A DNA stretch of 64,000 nt, taken from Asparagopsis taxiformis (Eukaryota; Rhodophyta; Florideophyceae; Bonnemaisoniales; Bonnemaisoniaceae). A model generated the notes under the pieces. It made no database searches. It saw nothing but the letters and a program-made list of their open reading frames with translations, and was not told where the DNA came from. The DNA is taken from NCBI GenBank assembly GCA_030407315.1, contig JALQPE010002496.1:20833-84832 (forward strand), read 5' to 3'. Position numbers and translations under genes: made by a program. Positions 11,086-21,880 of the stretch are shown here, piece after piece (the stretch's first letter is position 1; every line of letters starts with the position of its first letter).

Positions 11086-12120
11086 TCCACTTTCTCTAGT
11101 ACATATGGCGGAATACTAGGGCCCGACATCCACTTTCTCTAGTACATATGGCGGAATACTAGGACCCGACATCCACTTTCTCTAGTACATATGGCGGAAT
11201 ACTAGGACCCGACATCCACTTTCTCTAGTACGTTTGGCGGAATACTAGGACCCGACATCCACTTTCTCTAGTACATATGGCGGAATACTAGGACCCGACA
11301 TCCACTTTCTCTAGTACATATGGCGGAATACTAGGACCCGACATCCACTTTCTCTAGTACGTTTGGCGGAATACTAGGACCCGACATCCACTTTCTCTAG
11401 TACATATGGCGGAATACTAGGACCCGACATCCACTTTCTCTAGTACATATGGCGGAATACTAGGACCCGACATCCACTTTCTCTAGTACATATGGCGGAA
11501 TACTAGGACCCGACATCCACTTTCTCTAGTACATATGGCGGAATACTAGGACCCGACATCCACTTTCTCTAGTACGTTGGCGGAATACTAGGACCCGACA
11601 TCCACTTTCTCTAGTACATATGGCGGAATACTAGGACCCGACATCCACTTTCTCTAGTACATATGGCGGAATACTAGGACCCGACATCCACTTTCTCTAG
11701 TACGTTTGGCGGAATACTAGGACCCGACATCCACTTTCTCTAGTACATATGGCGGAATACTAGGACCCGACATCCACTTTCTCTAGTACATATGGCGGAA
11801 TACTAGGACCCGACATCCACTTTCTCTAGTACATATGGCGGAATACTAGGACCCGACATCCACTTTCTCTAGTACGTTTGGCGGAATACTAGGACCCGAC
11901 ATCCACTTTCTCTAGTACATATGGCGGAATACTAGGACCCGACATCCACTTTCTCTAGTACATATGGCGGAATACTAGGACCCGACATCCACTTTCTCTA
12001 GTACATATGGCGGAATACTAGGACCCGACATCCACTTTCTCTAGTACATATGGCGGAATACTAGGACCCGACATCCACTTTCTCTAGTACATATGGCGGA
12101 ATACTAGGACCCGACATCCA
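11086..12120. repeat. 43-bp satellite array, about 24 units
   Basis: The unit is CATCCACTTTCTCTAGTAC followed by ATATGGCGGAATACTAGGAC and CCGA, repeated head to tail with almost no divergence. The only common variant changes ACATATGG to ACGTTTGG (units 4, 7, 15, 19, and unit 12 with one base deleted). Each unit carries inverted CTAGTA/TACTAG elements. No coding frame. The near-identity implies recent expansion or homogenisation. Confidence 0.95.
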
Positions 12121-12246
12121 GTATACAATATATCAGCGAAAACCGGGAGGGAAGAAATTACAGCGGATGGTAAATTCAGGGCCCATATCGGACCGTATTT
12201 TATTCTCTCATTTAGGAAACTGCTCGTATACAATACGTCTCTCTAG

Positions 12247-12361
12247 AATAGGGAATACATATCTGGTCAGAATAGGAAATAAATACCCGGTTAGAATAGG
12301 AAATAAATACCCGGTTAGAATAGGAAATACGTATCCAGCCAGAATACAAAATACCTGTCAG
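12247..12361. repeat. 24-bp tandem repeat, five units
   Basis: Unit AATAGGAAATAAATACCCGG+TTAG at 12271 and 12295. Diverged units lie at 12247 and 12319, and a shortened one at 12343. Confidence 0.8.
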
Positions 12362-12689
12362 CATATCGTCGATCACCCATCTCCCTCACTATCGCGTTCT
12401 CCCTACCATCCGAACGCCATGCACCACCATCCGCACATACTGCAAGAACCCTCACGACCTAGATTACAAAAAATACGCTCCTTCCCAATACCATCCCCGC
12501 TTTCCTCGACACCACCCCAGCCCATTAAATCATCAAGACATCAAACACGAACATGGTCAGCAAAATCTTACACCACTTGAAACGCACTCTCACTTCTATC
12601 GTATGCCCCAAAATATACACATACCAGAAACACCTCACAGCTTCATTCCCCATCTTCCTACATCCCTTCTTCACTCTCCTTCAGTCCTG

Positions 12690-13745
12690 CCGTTCCTGCT
12701 TCACCACTCCTGCATCACATACACAACATCAGAATCAACCACAACAGTCAGACTCAAAAGCAACGCTTACCACGACAGATATCCTAGAAACTCCCTTACT
12801 TACCTCTCCGAGAGGATGACTGAATCATCCATCCTACACAAAATACAAACCATGATCCAAAAACCTTGCAATGAATAATCAAAGTCAGCAGTCCATATCT
12901 TCGCAAAACAAGTCTTGGTGCTCAGTAAAACTTACCTTCTGTCATCAACATTCCTGCATCATCTACACAACATCGGAATCAACCACAACAGTCAGACTCA
13001 AAACCAACCTTCCATCACAGCATACTTTCAAAACTCGCACACTTACCTTCGCTCCACACAATACACACCATGACTCAATAGGCTTCCAATGAAAAATATC
13101 GCATCAACGGAAATAGTCAGACTCAAAACCAACCTTCCCTCGCTGCTTACTTTCAAAACTCGCACACTTACTTTACCTGTTCCATCCTGCACACAATAAA
13201 AACCATAAATCACGTAATCGTGTAGCCAAGAAAAGTAGTCAGCATTCCGCATCTTCGCACAACCGGTCTGGGCGCCCAATGTGACTTACCTTCCGTCATC
13301 ACTATTCCTCCATCACCTACGCAACATCGGATTCAATCGCAACAGTCAGATTGAAAACCAACGTTTCCCTCGCTACATACCCTGAGAACTCGCAAATGTA
13401 CCTCTCATCCATCCTACACACAATACAAACCATGATCCAAAAACCTTGCAATAACAATAATCATAGTCAGCAGTCCATATCTTCGCAAAGCACATCTTGG
13501 CACTCAATGAAACTTACCTTCCGTCATCAACATTCCTGCATCATCTACACAACATCGGAATCAACCACAACAGTCAGACTCAAAATCAACCTTCCCTCAC
13601 AGCATACTTTCAAAACTTCACGTACCTCTCTTCCATCCTCCGCTCAATACACACCATCAGTCAACAGGCTTCCCATGAAAAATATCGCATCAACGGAAAT
13701 AGTCAGACTCAAAACCCACGCTTCCCTCAACGCATACCCTCGAGG
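12690..13745 (-). repeat. Imperfect ~100-200-bp tandem repeats carrying repeated 5' splice-site-like GTAAGT
   Basis: Blocks such as ACAGTCAGACTCAAAA, CAACATCGGAATCAACCACA, ATGAAAAATATCGCATCAAC and CTTTCAAAACTCGCACACTT recur in several orders. On the minus strand AAGGTAAGT-like sequences recur at about 12934, 13041, 13168, 13285 and 13513. No protein frame is conserved between copies. This could be a repeat with cryptic splice donors or the remains of a multi-exon transcript. Confidence 0.6.
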
Positions 13746-13764
13746 GTAGAGGATGGAACGAAGG

Positions 13765-13800
13765 TACGTGCGCGAATCTTGATCAAGATTCGCGCACGTA
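13765..13800. repeat. 36-bp perfect palindrome
   Basis: The left half TACGTGCGCGAATCTTGA is followed at once by its exact reverse complement with no spacer. It lies ~600 bp upstream of the 14399 transposase gene. A perfect zero-loop palindrome of this size suggests a resolved hairpin end or a dimeric protein site. Confidence 0.95.
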
Positions 13801-14398
13801 CAAAGCAAAGTCGGTCAAAGAAGATCAGTCGGTGATGAGGGCGGAGTGGAGCCTGCGGCGTCGACCGGACAGCTTTCTGCGTCCGCTTAAGTCTTGCTGT
13901 GCATACTCGAAATCATCGCCGGCAGTGAGATTGAGTATGGCCCAAGCCATGGTCTCTGATTCCCCGAACAAAGAGATCCGGATCGAGAACAACGAATATA
14001 AACATATAATCATATATATGAGAATCCATTTGCTTTCCTTACATGATCTGTGGCATATCCGCTGTAAAGCACATTCAGATTCCACGAAGTTTGGAAATAA
14101 AAAAGTTTATTATTACAAATGAATTAATTGAAAATTCATCTCCCAGGGCAGTCGTTCGTCCTTCCATGCACACGTTGCCAGCACGCAATGTGATGTAACA
14201 GTTGGAAATGATTGAACTCTCGGTTAAATTCCACCGTTGGGATGTCAGCTGGAGTGAGCACAAAACTACTACCCAAAAAACTACGAACACGTTACATTCC
14301 AAGTCTCGAAAGCACCACAAAAATAAAATTGGTCGCATCTGGACGGCACAGTCTCCCCTGTTCAGCTCGCAATCCTCCCTTTTGCGTCAAAACTCGAC
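13801..14398. other. Upstream region of the 14399 gene
   Basis: No gene supported. The 5' flank is AT-rich around 13990-14130 and includes AAATAAAAAAG near 14097. No TATA box in a convincing position. Confidence 0.4.
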
Positions 14399-17300
14399 AT
14401 GGAATGCAAGTATGAAGGGTGCTTCTACTACTGCGTAGATGCTTATGCGCTCGCGCTGCATGAGCGAACGTGTCGCTACCGTTTCAACCCCTCTCCCCAA
14501 CATTTCAACAACGCTCGTGTCCCTGCCGTCACCCATGAGCCTGCTCGAAACGGCGACCATGATTCCCCGCAACCCAGCTCCCCAGACCCAGAATCTGGTC
14601 GTGCTTCCTCCAGCGACTCACCCTGTGACGCTTCACTGCCACCAACCTCAACCCCCTCCCGCGCAGACCTCCTCGTGCAATCCCTCGCCGCCAGTCTCAC
14701 AACCCTCGAGTACAAGGCCGGCGCTGGCCGCGTGAGCGAAGTCATCACCATCCTACAAGACCCCGCATTCTCCCTAGAAAAGTTCAACAGCGCCGTTCGC
14801 ACCGTAGAAGAATGTCGCCACGTTACCGCTTCCATGGTCGAAACACATTTCCGCACCGAAGGTTACAAGAGCCACATCATTCCAGACAAAACTGGTAAGT
14901 ACTCGGCACAGCTGTACCTCCGCGACCCAGTCGACATGCTCCGCAGGCAGTTAGCACTGGCTAACGACCAAAATACTCTCTTCCACCCCTCCCCACAGAC
15001 CGCCCCAGACGGCACCGCAATATTTTCTCATCCCCTACACACAGAATTCGCGAAAACGCTGCACCAGGTTACTAGACAGCGCGTGCAGCTCTCGGAAGAT
15101 CCACAGGTCGTATGGGCAGAGGAAAATGATCCCACCGCTTCCTCCTTTGCCGGCCTCCTCCAAGTGTACTCCGACAAGAGCAGCACAAGCCTCAAGAGCT
15201 CCGCAATCGTCGCATACCCCATACACGTCACACTGCTCAACTTCTCCGCCCCCCTCCGTCGCCACTGCATCCGTACCGGCCTCACCATCGTCGGGTATCT
15301 TCCGTACATTGTTAACCCTTCGTCCAACGCCTTGTTCGGTGATGAAATGCCGACAACCTCTAGTTCTGCTAGTCGCGCTCGCAAAATTGATATTCTTCAT
15401 AAAGCACTCGAAAAAGTGTTTTCGTCCCTATCCACCGCGTTCTCTTCCGGGTTCCCCTGCACAGACTCCACTGCAACTGCCCGCCAATGCTTTCCCATCC
15501 TAGCCAATTATTGCTGCGACTTTCCAGAGGCCAAAGAGCTCTCATGCACTCGCAACAGCACTACCACCACACATCCCTGCCACCGCTGCTACATCCCCGC
15601 CACTCAACTTGAATCCAGCGCGCCACACCAGCCCCGCTCCCTCGATGATACACGCTCTGCACGCCAAGAGAGCGCTCAGGAGCATACAACTGCTCCGCTC
15701 GAAGCTCTCTCCCTCCTCGAACAACACTCTGTCCTCGAATCGACCGCTCTTTTACCCACCAACAGTCCCCTAGACCCCTACAACATTTTCTCCTTCGAGC
15801 CTCTGCACAATCTCCACCTCGGCATCTCAAAGCTCATCAAACAGTGCATTGTCCACCGCCTCAGCTCCCCAGACCTCACCACCACTGCCTCCCATTCCGG
15901 GACACCTCGCACCTTCAAGAAGGTGAAAAAATCCATCCTCGCCGGCTCAAACAGCATTCTGTCCGCTATCGAACGCGACTACTACATCACCGGTCTTCAT
16001 GTCGACTTCTCCAAGGGTGAGAAGGGCACCAATTTGAACGGCCTCTTCACGGAGGACGGCATACGCGGCATGCTCGCAGCCAAAGACTATCACCATGTCG
16101 ACATGGTGTTCCCTTTCATCGCAGCATTCATTGACACATGCTGTGACGAAGTAGATACAGCCCCCCTCACTTCCATCTGCACGCAATACTCTGACCTCGT
16201 CGCATGGGTCATGAAACGCGGTCGCATCAAGCACTGGACTGCCGCCGAACTAGAAAGCCTCCAGAACTCCATTTCCTATTTCAAACAATCAATGCTCTCC
16301 ACCCTCGGCCCATTCCACACCACAGGTCTCAAAACTTTCAAGTTCCATCTTCTAGACCATCTTCCCGGTGACTTGCAGAGATATGGCGCCCTGGAACACA
16401 TTGATGCAGGCCCCTACGAACACTCGCATCTTCTGTTCAAACAGAGTTATAGGAAAACCTCTCGAAGGCGCTCCACAGCCATGGAAGAGACTATTCGCCA
16501 CATGGAATTCTCCTTGGCCACTCCAACTGGTCATACCCCATCGAACACATTGGGAAACGCACGCATGATATCGCCCACAGACGGTGCAGTACTCGTTCGC
16601 GACGGATTCACCGTTGCACTGCACGACTTTGCCTCCCTGCTGCCCGATGCAACCCTCCTCGTTGCAGATATCGACGGACAGCCCGATCCTGCCACTCTTT
16701 TGCCGCTGCACAACTCCTCGTTCCCGTCTGGCACCATAACGCTATTCCAGCAACTCGGTGACACAGCTGCACAAGCGTTCCTCACCCTCGCTAGACTGCG
16801 CGCCACGGCAGAAGGCCCTCCAATACATGACATGGACATTTCCGTCACCGTGGTAAAGTCCGCCTACGTCATGGGAGGGTACGTCCCAGATGCCGACGAC
16901 TTTGACCCGCACAGTGGCATGCTTCGCCCCACAAACGTGTCGAGGCACAAGCAGCAGCGCGTCTTTGCAACTTCATCGTTCGGCCCCGCAAAGAGATCGC
17001 AGTACTCCTTTGTCGTCATCTCCGGAACTGCCGATGACTACAGAACCATATGGGTAGGGCGCGTCCTGGCACTGGTACGCCTGCAGTCTCCAAACCTGTT
17101 TCAACCTGTAGAACTCGCTTTCGTTCAGTATATGACCTGCTTTGCCCCAAAAACCGCTGTGGAAAAATCACTTGGGTGCATTTGTTTAAAGTGGTCCACA
17201 TGGGACCCGGACAACGGATCCGTTGACAGCAATGACACTGCATCCCACAGTGCAGGTGGTCCTTGGTTTGACCTCATTCCTGCATCTACTATATCTGGCA

Positions 17301-17437
17301 CCGTGCACATCGTACGAAGTAACTTTCCAGTCAAGCCATTTACGAAACAAATGCACTGGTCGGACCACCGTTTCTATCTCAACCGCTTCTACACCAACAC
17401 TGATTACCAATTCACAGATGATAATGAAGAAGAATAA
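14399..17437 (+). CDS. KDZ/TNP2-like (CACTA-superfamily-related) transposase
   Basis: 1012 residues, ATG at 14399. The N-terminus has a C2H2/C2HC-like finger (CKYEGC...ALALHERTC, residues 2-24). The middle shows the layout of large plant/fungal TNP2 and KDZ transposases: LANYCCDFPEAKEL, a Cys pair HPCHRCYIP, then FEPLHNLHLGISKLIKQC, and later FKFHLLDHLPGDL with YEHSHLLFKQSYRKTSRRRS. I infer an RNase H-fold DDE-type cut-and-paste transposase; the acid residues cannot be assigned with confidence. The frame is intact, GC-rich and C-ending in codon use. AATAAA overlaps the stop. The coiled-coil gene at 17515-19800 converges on it with a 77-bp gap, so both probably belong to one element. It could be a domesticated derivative. 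Confidence 0.7.
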   Translation: MECKYEGCFYYCVDAYALALHERTCRYRFNPSPQHFNNARVPAVTHEPARNGDHDSPQPSSPDPESGRASSSDSPCDASLPPTSTPSRADLLVQSLAASLTTLEYKAGAGRVSEVITILQDPAFSLEKFNSAVRTVEECRHVTASMVETHFRTEGYKSHIIPDKTGKYSAQLYLRDPVDMLRRQLALANDQNTLFHPSPQTAPDGTAIFSHPLHTEFAKTLHQVTRQRVQLSEDPQVVWAEENDPTASSFAGLLQVYSDKSSTSLKSSAIVAYPIHVTLLNFSAPLRRHCIRTGLTIVGYLPYIVNPSSNALFGDEMPTTSSSASRARKIDILHKALEKVFSSLSTAFSSGFPCTDSTATARQCFPILANYCCDFPEAKELSCTRNSTTTTHPCHRCYIPATQLESSAPHQPRSLDDTRSARQESAQEHTTAPLEALSLLEQHSVLESTALLPTNSPLDPYNIFSFEPLHNLHLGISKLIKQCIVHRLSSPDLTTTASHSGTPRTFKKVKKSILAGSNSILSAIERDYYITGLHVDFSKGEKGTNLNGLFTEDGIRGMLAAKDYHHVDMVFPFIAAFIDTCCDEVDTAPLTSICTQYSDLVAWVMKRGRIKHWTAAELESLQNSISYFKQSMLSTLGPFHTTGLKTFKFHLLDHLPGDLQRYGALEHIDAGPYEHSHLLFKQSYRKTSRRRSTAMEETIRHMEFSLATPTGHTPSNTLGNARMISPTDGAVLVRDGFTVALHDFASLLPDATLLVADIDGQPDPATLLPLHNSSFPSGTITLFQQLGDTAAQAFLTLARLRATAEGPPIHDMDISVTVVKSAYVMGGYVPDADDFDPHSGMLRPTNVSRHKQQRVFATSSFGPAKRSQYSFVVISGTADDYRTIWVGRVLALVRLQSPNLFQPVELAFVQYMTCFAPKTAVEKSLGCICLKWSTWDPDNGSVDSNDTASHSAGGPWFDLIPASTISGTVHIVRSNFPVKPFTKQMHWSDHRFYLNRFYTNTDYQFTDDNEEE

Positions 17438-17514
17438 ATCTAAATCGCAGCACTCTATTGATAATGTACTACATGATAAACCTTCTAGTCAACGTCACAT
17501 TTACTGCACTAATT

Positions 17515-19800
17515 TCAACCATCCTCCATTACGCCAAAACCGTTATCAGCAGTGGCTGCATGGCGCCGCTCCATGCCCCCATACTGTGGGGCATTGATTT
17601 CGACATTCAGGTTTGCAGTCAGGTGTCCAGCATATGGGTCAACGACGAAAAGTTCTGCGCCAATTAGTCCTTGCGCAATCACACAATCCATTACAGCACC
17701 GAGGTTTGACGTAATATGCGATTGAATCCAATCCTCGGACACTAGAACAAGTGATGAGCAGCGGTTTACATCATCAACGACATGAACAATTCCAGACCCC
17801 TCTCCGCTTTGCCACACTTCAACAGCCTCTCTCGTCACAGTACGGCTTGCAAACACATGCCGTGACTGTGCACTAGTCCGCTGTTCGCTCTCGACAACGT
17901 CCGTTTCTTCCCTTGCTTGCGAGCCTTGGAGACAAGACATGCAGTACACCACCATACCAACTAATTGCTGAAAAGCTACCCCCACATATTGACTGTACCG
18001 CCTTGTAAACTCCTTCTGCCGTGCACCTCCTTTCCCCTTCGGTTCATCCAAACACTCCACAGTAGTCACTAGCCAAGCATCCAGGCGCGCCAGCGTTAGT
18101 ATGCTCGTCTCTATGTCCATTACTTGTTCTGGTCGTATCGAATAACCCCTGAAGATGTCCAGCACATTCACAGCTACTCGGTTGTTAAACCATGCATCAC
18201 CATTCACTTCCATTTCGAAGCTGTCAGGAACCAAGCCTTTGCTGTATCGCAGCTCTGAGAACGGTGCCGTTCGCCACCTCCCCATATCCAAATCACCGTT
18301 ACTTTCCCGTTTCAAAAGCTTCTCAGACGCTTCGCGCTTTTGTTCCTCTCGCTCGTCCATCTCAGCTCGCGTCGTCAGCATCGTGCATCTAGACATTAAT
18401 TTCGTGTACCCCAGCGAACCGAACAATCTGTCCCTCGCATTACGCTTCCGTGCACTCATCACGTCGGACAGTTTCTGCGTCACCTTCACTTTCAATTCCT
18501 TGCTCCCCGCCACAGCCTCTTGACAGCACACACGCTGCTCCTCATCGGAAAACACATCACACCACGGACTTTGACGCAGTACGTGTCGCACCAAGTCATT
18601 CAGCAGATCACTCTCGTCCCTGTACGAAGGTGTATACCACTGCAGATTCTTGATGATATAGCCCGGAGGGGTAGCAATATATCCTACACCGTTTTCGCTC
18701 CAAAGTGCCCCTTCTACCGGCTCTACCTCGATGGTACGTCCAGTCCAACGTCTCTGCGTTTGTTCCGCTATAGGGTCCAGCTCCATAGTCTCGTTCTTGC
18801 ACCACTTTGTCAGGTTTTCCTCAACCGCCCTAAGAACTCCAAGGTATTTCACAGGAATGGCTTTCTGTATTTTCGACTTACCGCCACCGTGATCACTGAT
18901 TCTACCTGTTCTCGCAATTGCAGTAAGGCTGGCATTTTCCGCCTGCAGAGTCTTCACCTTAGCCTCCAACGCAACAATCTCCGTGGTGAGCGCCTTGTTT
19001 GCTATGTCCTGGCTAAACACTTTTTTTTCCAGCTCCGCGATCTTCTTCTTCTGCGCATTGATGCGACTCGCCATTAAATCGATGGATTCCGGCGGATGCA
19101 ACCTCTCTGCCCTCACCGTCCCCCCATCTCCCACGCTATCGGGAATATGATGTCCTCCATCGCCAATAGCCTGACGTCGCGGGGGCGTTACGCGCATATT
19201 TGGCACCAATGACACTCTGTTGTGACGAGGCCCGCACTCCGGCTGCTCTCTCCCCTCAGTACCACCTGACCGCCGATGATAGTTGGCATCCTGTGAACGT
19301 TGCTCAGAAACAACATCCCTTGCCGCTATCCTCGGGTCCCTGACTGCATTACCTGCTGGGGCTGATGTACTCGGCATAGTTGGCGCAGTGGGGGTCACAG
19401 CCTCCAGTGTGTCGGAAGCCCCCGGCTGGGACTCCGTCTGCAGCACCTCCGCATCTGCCAACCCGGGAGGAACTACCTTTGCCATAGCACTCTGCCGCAA
19501 TTCCAACATGTTTTGAGCCACTATCATGTCATCATCATGATGTTCACTGTCCCTGCGAGCACGCTTGCCTCGGTCAAGCCCCATCTCTCTCCGCGCCGTT
19601 CCTCCTTCCTCACTTTCTCGCTGCGGATCCCCAGTTCTGCGCCGGTCCGTCTTGCGACTACCGGACCGCGGTTCAATGCTGCCGGTAGGCCCAGACCGCT
19701 TCTTCGCACGGGATTGTCGGGCACTCGATACAGCAGCTGCTGACCGGGTTTTCTGGAGGCCCGGAGGCTTTGGAGCTTTCTTCGCAATACGCGGCGGCAT
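17515..19800 (-). CDS. Coiled-coil, basic N-terminal protein of the same element (unknown function)
   Basis: 761 residues, ATG at 19798-19800. The first ~100 residues are Arg/Lys/Ser-rich and could bind DNA or act as a nuclear signal. Residues ~240-300 form a heptad-rich coiled coil (IAELEKKVFSQDIANKAL and following). The C-terminal half is globular (QSPWCDVFSDEEQRVCC, LEVNGDAWFNNR-like blocks) and matches no family I know. It is convergent with the transposase, which fits the two-gene layout of CACTA-like elements, where a second DNA-binding protein partners the transposase. That role is inference only. Confidence 0.6.
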   Translation of the reverse strand: MPPRIAKKAPKPPGLQKTRSAAAVSSARQSRAKKRSGPTGSIEPRSGSRKTDRRRTGDPQRESEEGGTARREMGLDRGKRARRDSEHHDDDMIVAQNMLELRQSAMAKVVPPGLADAEVLQTESQPGASDTLEAVTPTAPTMPSTSAPAGNAVRDPRIAARDVVSEQRSQDANYHRRSGGTEGREQPECGPRHNRVSLVPNMRVTPPRRQAIGDGGHHIPDSVGDGGTVRAERLHPPESIDLMASRINAQKKKIAELEKKVFSQDIANKALTTEIVALEAKVKTLQAENASLTAIARTGRISDHGGGKSKIQKAIPVKYLGVLRAVEENLTKWCKNETMELDPIAEQTQRRWTGRTIEVEPVEGALWSENGVGYIATPPGYIIKNLQWYTPSYRDESDLLNDLVRHVLRQSPWCDVFSDEEQRVCCQEAVAGSKELKVKVTQKLSDVMSARKRNARDRLFGSLGYTKLMSRCTMLTTRAEMDEREEQKREASEKLLKRESNGDLDMGRWRTAPFSELRYSKGLVPDSFEMEVNGDAWFNNRVAVNVLDIFRGYSIRPEQVMDIETSILTLARLDAWLVTTVECLDEPKGKGGARQKEFTRRYSQYVGVAFQQLVGMVVYCMSCLQGSQAREETDVVESEQRTSAQSRHVFASRTVTREAVEVWQSGEGSGIVHVVDDVNRCSSLVLVSEDWIQSHITSNLGAVMDCVIAQGLIGAELFVVDPYAGHLTANLNVEINAPQYGGMERRHAATADNGFGVMEDG

Positions 19801-20033
19801 AATGAAGCTTTCCCGGAAGCGATGGAACGATTGAGTTGCACGAGATACAAAAAAGATTGCTGTATAGTGTCGGTAACCACAACGGTCTGCGATGAACGTT
19901 CAGGTCAGGTCAAGTACCGGATAATACGCCAACAGCCCAGATTGTATACGGTAGGCAGTCATCAACAGTATTTAATGAGGTACAATTACAGCTGTCGAGC
20001 TAGGCCGCGAGCACCCCTATGTCCGGAAGACGT
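19801..20033. other. 5' flank of the coiled-coil gene
   Basis: 233 bp between the coiled-coil gene's start and the repeat at 20034. No motif stands out. Confidence 0.4.
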
Positions 20034-20590
20034 CCTGATTTGAATTAAAATTTGGGCTATTCTCAAAAACATGCACATGTGAACATGTTTTTGAGATGGG
20101 GGTGTGCCGTACGGCACAATCGACCGCCCAAATCGATGTTTTTTGCAATATTTTTTTGTGCCCGAAATTTTAGAATTTCTGGGCTGGCCAGCAATGCAAT
20201 CGAGCTGGACATCCACCGGACGTCCATTTCAGGTTGGTCGTGAGAGAGCGGGGCGGGACCATGATGGAACAAGGACCAAGACCTGTCCCTGGCGTATTGA
20301 GCCTGAAATTGACCCTTCGTCAGACGCCATTTAGCCTTACAGTTGGTGCTTACAGAAGCCAGTGATGACCCCGCTCGGGGCGGCGGTCGGTTCCTGGGGC
20401 CGTTGTGGCCAAATTAGACACCCTGATTTGAATTAAAATTTGGGCTATTCTCAAAAACATGCACATGTGAACATGTTTTTGAAATGGGGGTGTGCCGTAC
20501 GGCACAATCGGCCGCCCAAATCAAGGTTTTTTACAATATTTTTGCTGCCCGAAATTCTACAATTTCTGGGCTGGCCAGTAATGCATTAGC
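20034..20590 (+). repeat. ~390-bp dispersed repeat, one full and one partial unit in plus orientation
   Basis: The unit starts CCTGATTTGAATTAAAATTT. It contains an inverted CAAAAACATG...CATGTTTTTG pair, the perfect palindrome TGTGCCGTACGGCACA (20103-20118 and 20491-20506), then GGGCTGGCCAGCAATGCA and a GGACGTCC block. A GC-rich tail ends GGCCGTTGTGGCCAAATTAG at 20422. The second unit breaks off near 20590. The same unit recurs inverted on the far side of the methyltransferase-SET gene. Confidence 0.9.
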
Positions 20591-21055
20591 TATGTGCTCT
20601 AAACCGATTCTAACAAGCAGAAAGAATCCTCTCCTTCATGACGATGCTCTCGAATTGAGTGCAATGCAACGGACTCCCTCCAGGAGAACGACAAAGCATC
20701 GTCTTTTGCAAGACATTTTCGTACGAAAAATAATCGAAACACATATTTGACTTTAACCTAACAGCTATCGCGAGCACCGTACTCAGCTAAATTTCCTCTG
20801 TAATTTCCTTCCTCCAACCAATCAATAGCCGCTTGGTCACAGGCTTAAAAGCCTTCCACTATTTGTCCTATCCATCGAAGAGGGTTCGATCCAGGCCTTG
20901 ATGGGTGTGGAACCCGAGAACTTGAAAATGGAACATATTGCGACAGAGATGAGATGTCATTCTCTTTCGTTTACTTTTTTCTAACAAGATTCTAAACGTC
21001 TACGCAGCGGAACGAACCCAATGTCGTCCGTCCGTTTTCAGCCCGGTGAGATGTT
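20591..21055. other. Spacer, no gene
   Basis: No coding or RNA gene supported. GGTTCGATCC at ~20885 resembles a Pol III B-box, but no matching A-box or cloverleaf is visible. Confidence 0.4.
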
Positions 21056-21400
21056 TTTGCCATTAACGGAGGTGGAGGCGGCTATGGAGGAAGCCTGCGG
21101 TTCGGGTATTCTTTCCATTAACGGAGGTGGAGGTGGCGGCTTTGGAGGAAGCCTGGAGAACATGTGAGATGTCAGTACCCATGGATCACAAGAAAAACAT
21201 GTAGAGGTCCAGTTTGGATATTGTTGCCATTAACGGAGGCGGAGGAGGCGGCTACGGTGGAAGCCTGGAGAGCATGTGAGATGTCAGTACCCATGGATCA
21301 CATGAAGAACATGTTGAGGTGCGGTTCGGATATTCTTTCCATTAACGGAGGCGGAGGAGGCGGCTACGGTGGAAGCCTGGAGAAGAATAGAATAGTCCTA
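21056..21400 (+). repeat. ~112-bp tandem repeat with Gly-rich coding-like modules
   Basis: Four blocks carry CATTAACGGAGGCGGAGGAG or a close variant (near 21061, 21116, 21229, 21339). Each reads INGGGGGGYGGSLE in one frame and the second and third then hit ATG-TGA. The linker GTGAGATGTCAGTACCCATG is repeated between blocks. The Gly/Tyr module is conserved while every block is closed by a stop, so a single protein is unlikely. Confidence 0.7.
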
Positions 21401-21680
21401 TACCCATGGATCACAAGTAGACGTAGTTGGGCTCCTTTTCGAAGCCCATTCGTCTCTTGAATAAATTTAGCACCCAAATCATATACGATTGCCGAGTTGA
21501 CACCCCGTATGTCTCGTTGGTAGAAATAGCAGGGGTTCCACCACTCAGCTGGCGGGAAGTAGTTACTGATTATATGAGATATGGCTTAGCTCCCGCCAAA
21601 ACCGATAGCTCTGGGCTCAGGTTCTCCAAATGTGGTTATACGAATGTGTTCTGACAATGGTAGAAGACGAATATCTGCAT

Positions 21681-21880
21681 CCTGCTTTGAATTAAAATTT
21701 GGGCTATTCTCAAAAACATGCACATGTGAACATGTTTTTGAGATGGGGGTGTGCCGTACGGCACAATCGACCGCCGAAATCGATGTTTTTTGCAATATTT
21801 TTTCTGCCCGAAATTGTAGAATTTCTGGGCTGGCCAGCAATGCATCTGAGTCGGACATCCCCACGTCCAGTGGCCGTCCG
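21681..21880 (+). repeat. ~190-bp terminal-type copy of the dispersed repeat, plus orientation
   Basis: It runs from CCTGCTTTGAATTAAAATTT through the palindrome at 21750-21765 to GGCCAGCAATGCA and a diverged GGACATCC end. It sits 316 bp upstream of the methyltransferase-SET start. Its inverted mate is 25618-25821, 225 bp downstream of that gene's stop. The gene is therefore bracketed by ~190-bp inverted repeats. Confidence 0.85.

Noticed and set aside
11086..12120. CRISPR-like array
   Set aside because: Units are contiguous 43-bp satellites with no variable spacers and no cas-type genes; the context is eukaryotic.
20870..20930. Possible tRNA or SINE from a GGTTCGATCC B-box-like sequence
   Set aside because: No A-box at the right distance, no cloverleaf, no CCA-side acceptor stem.
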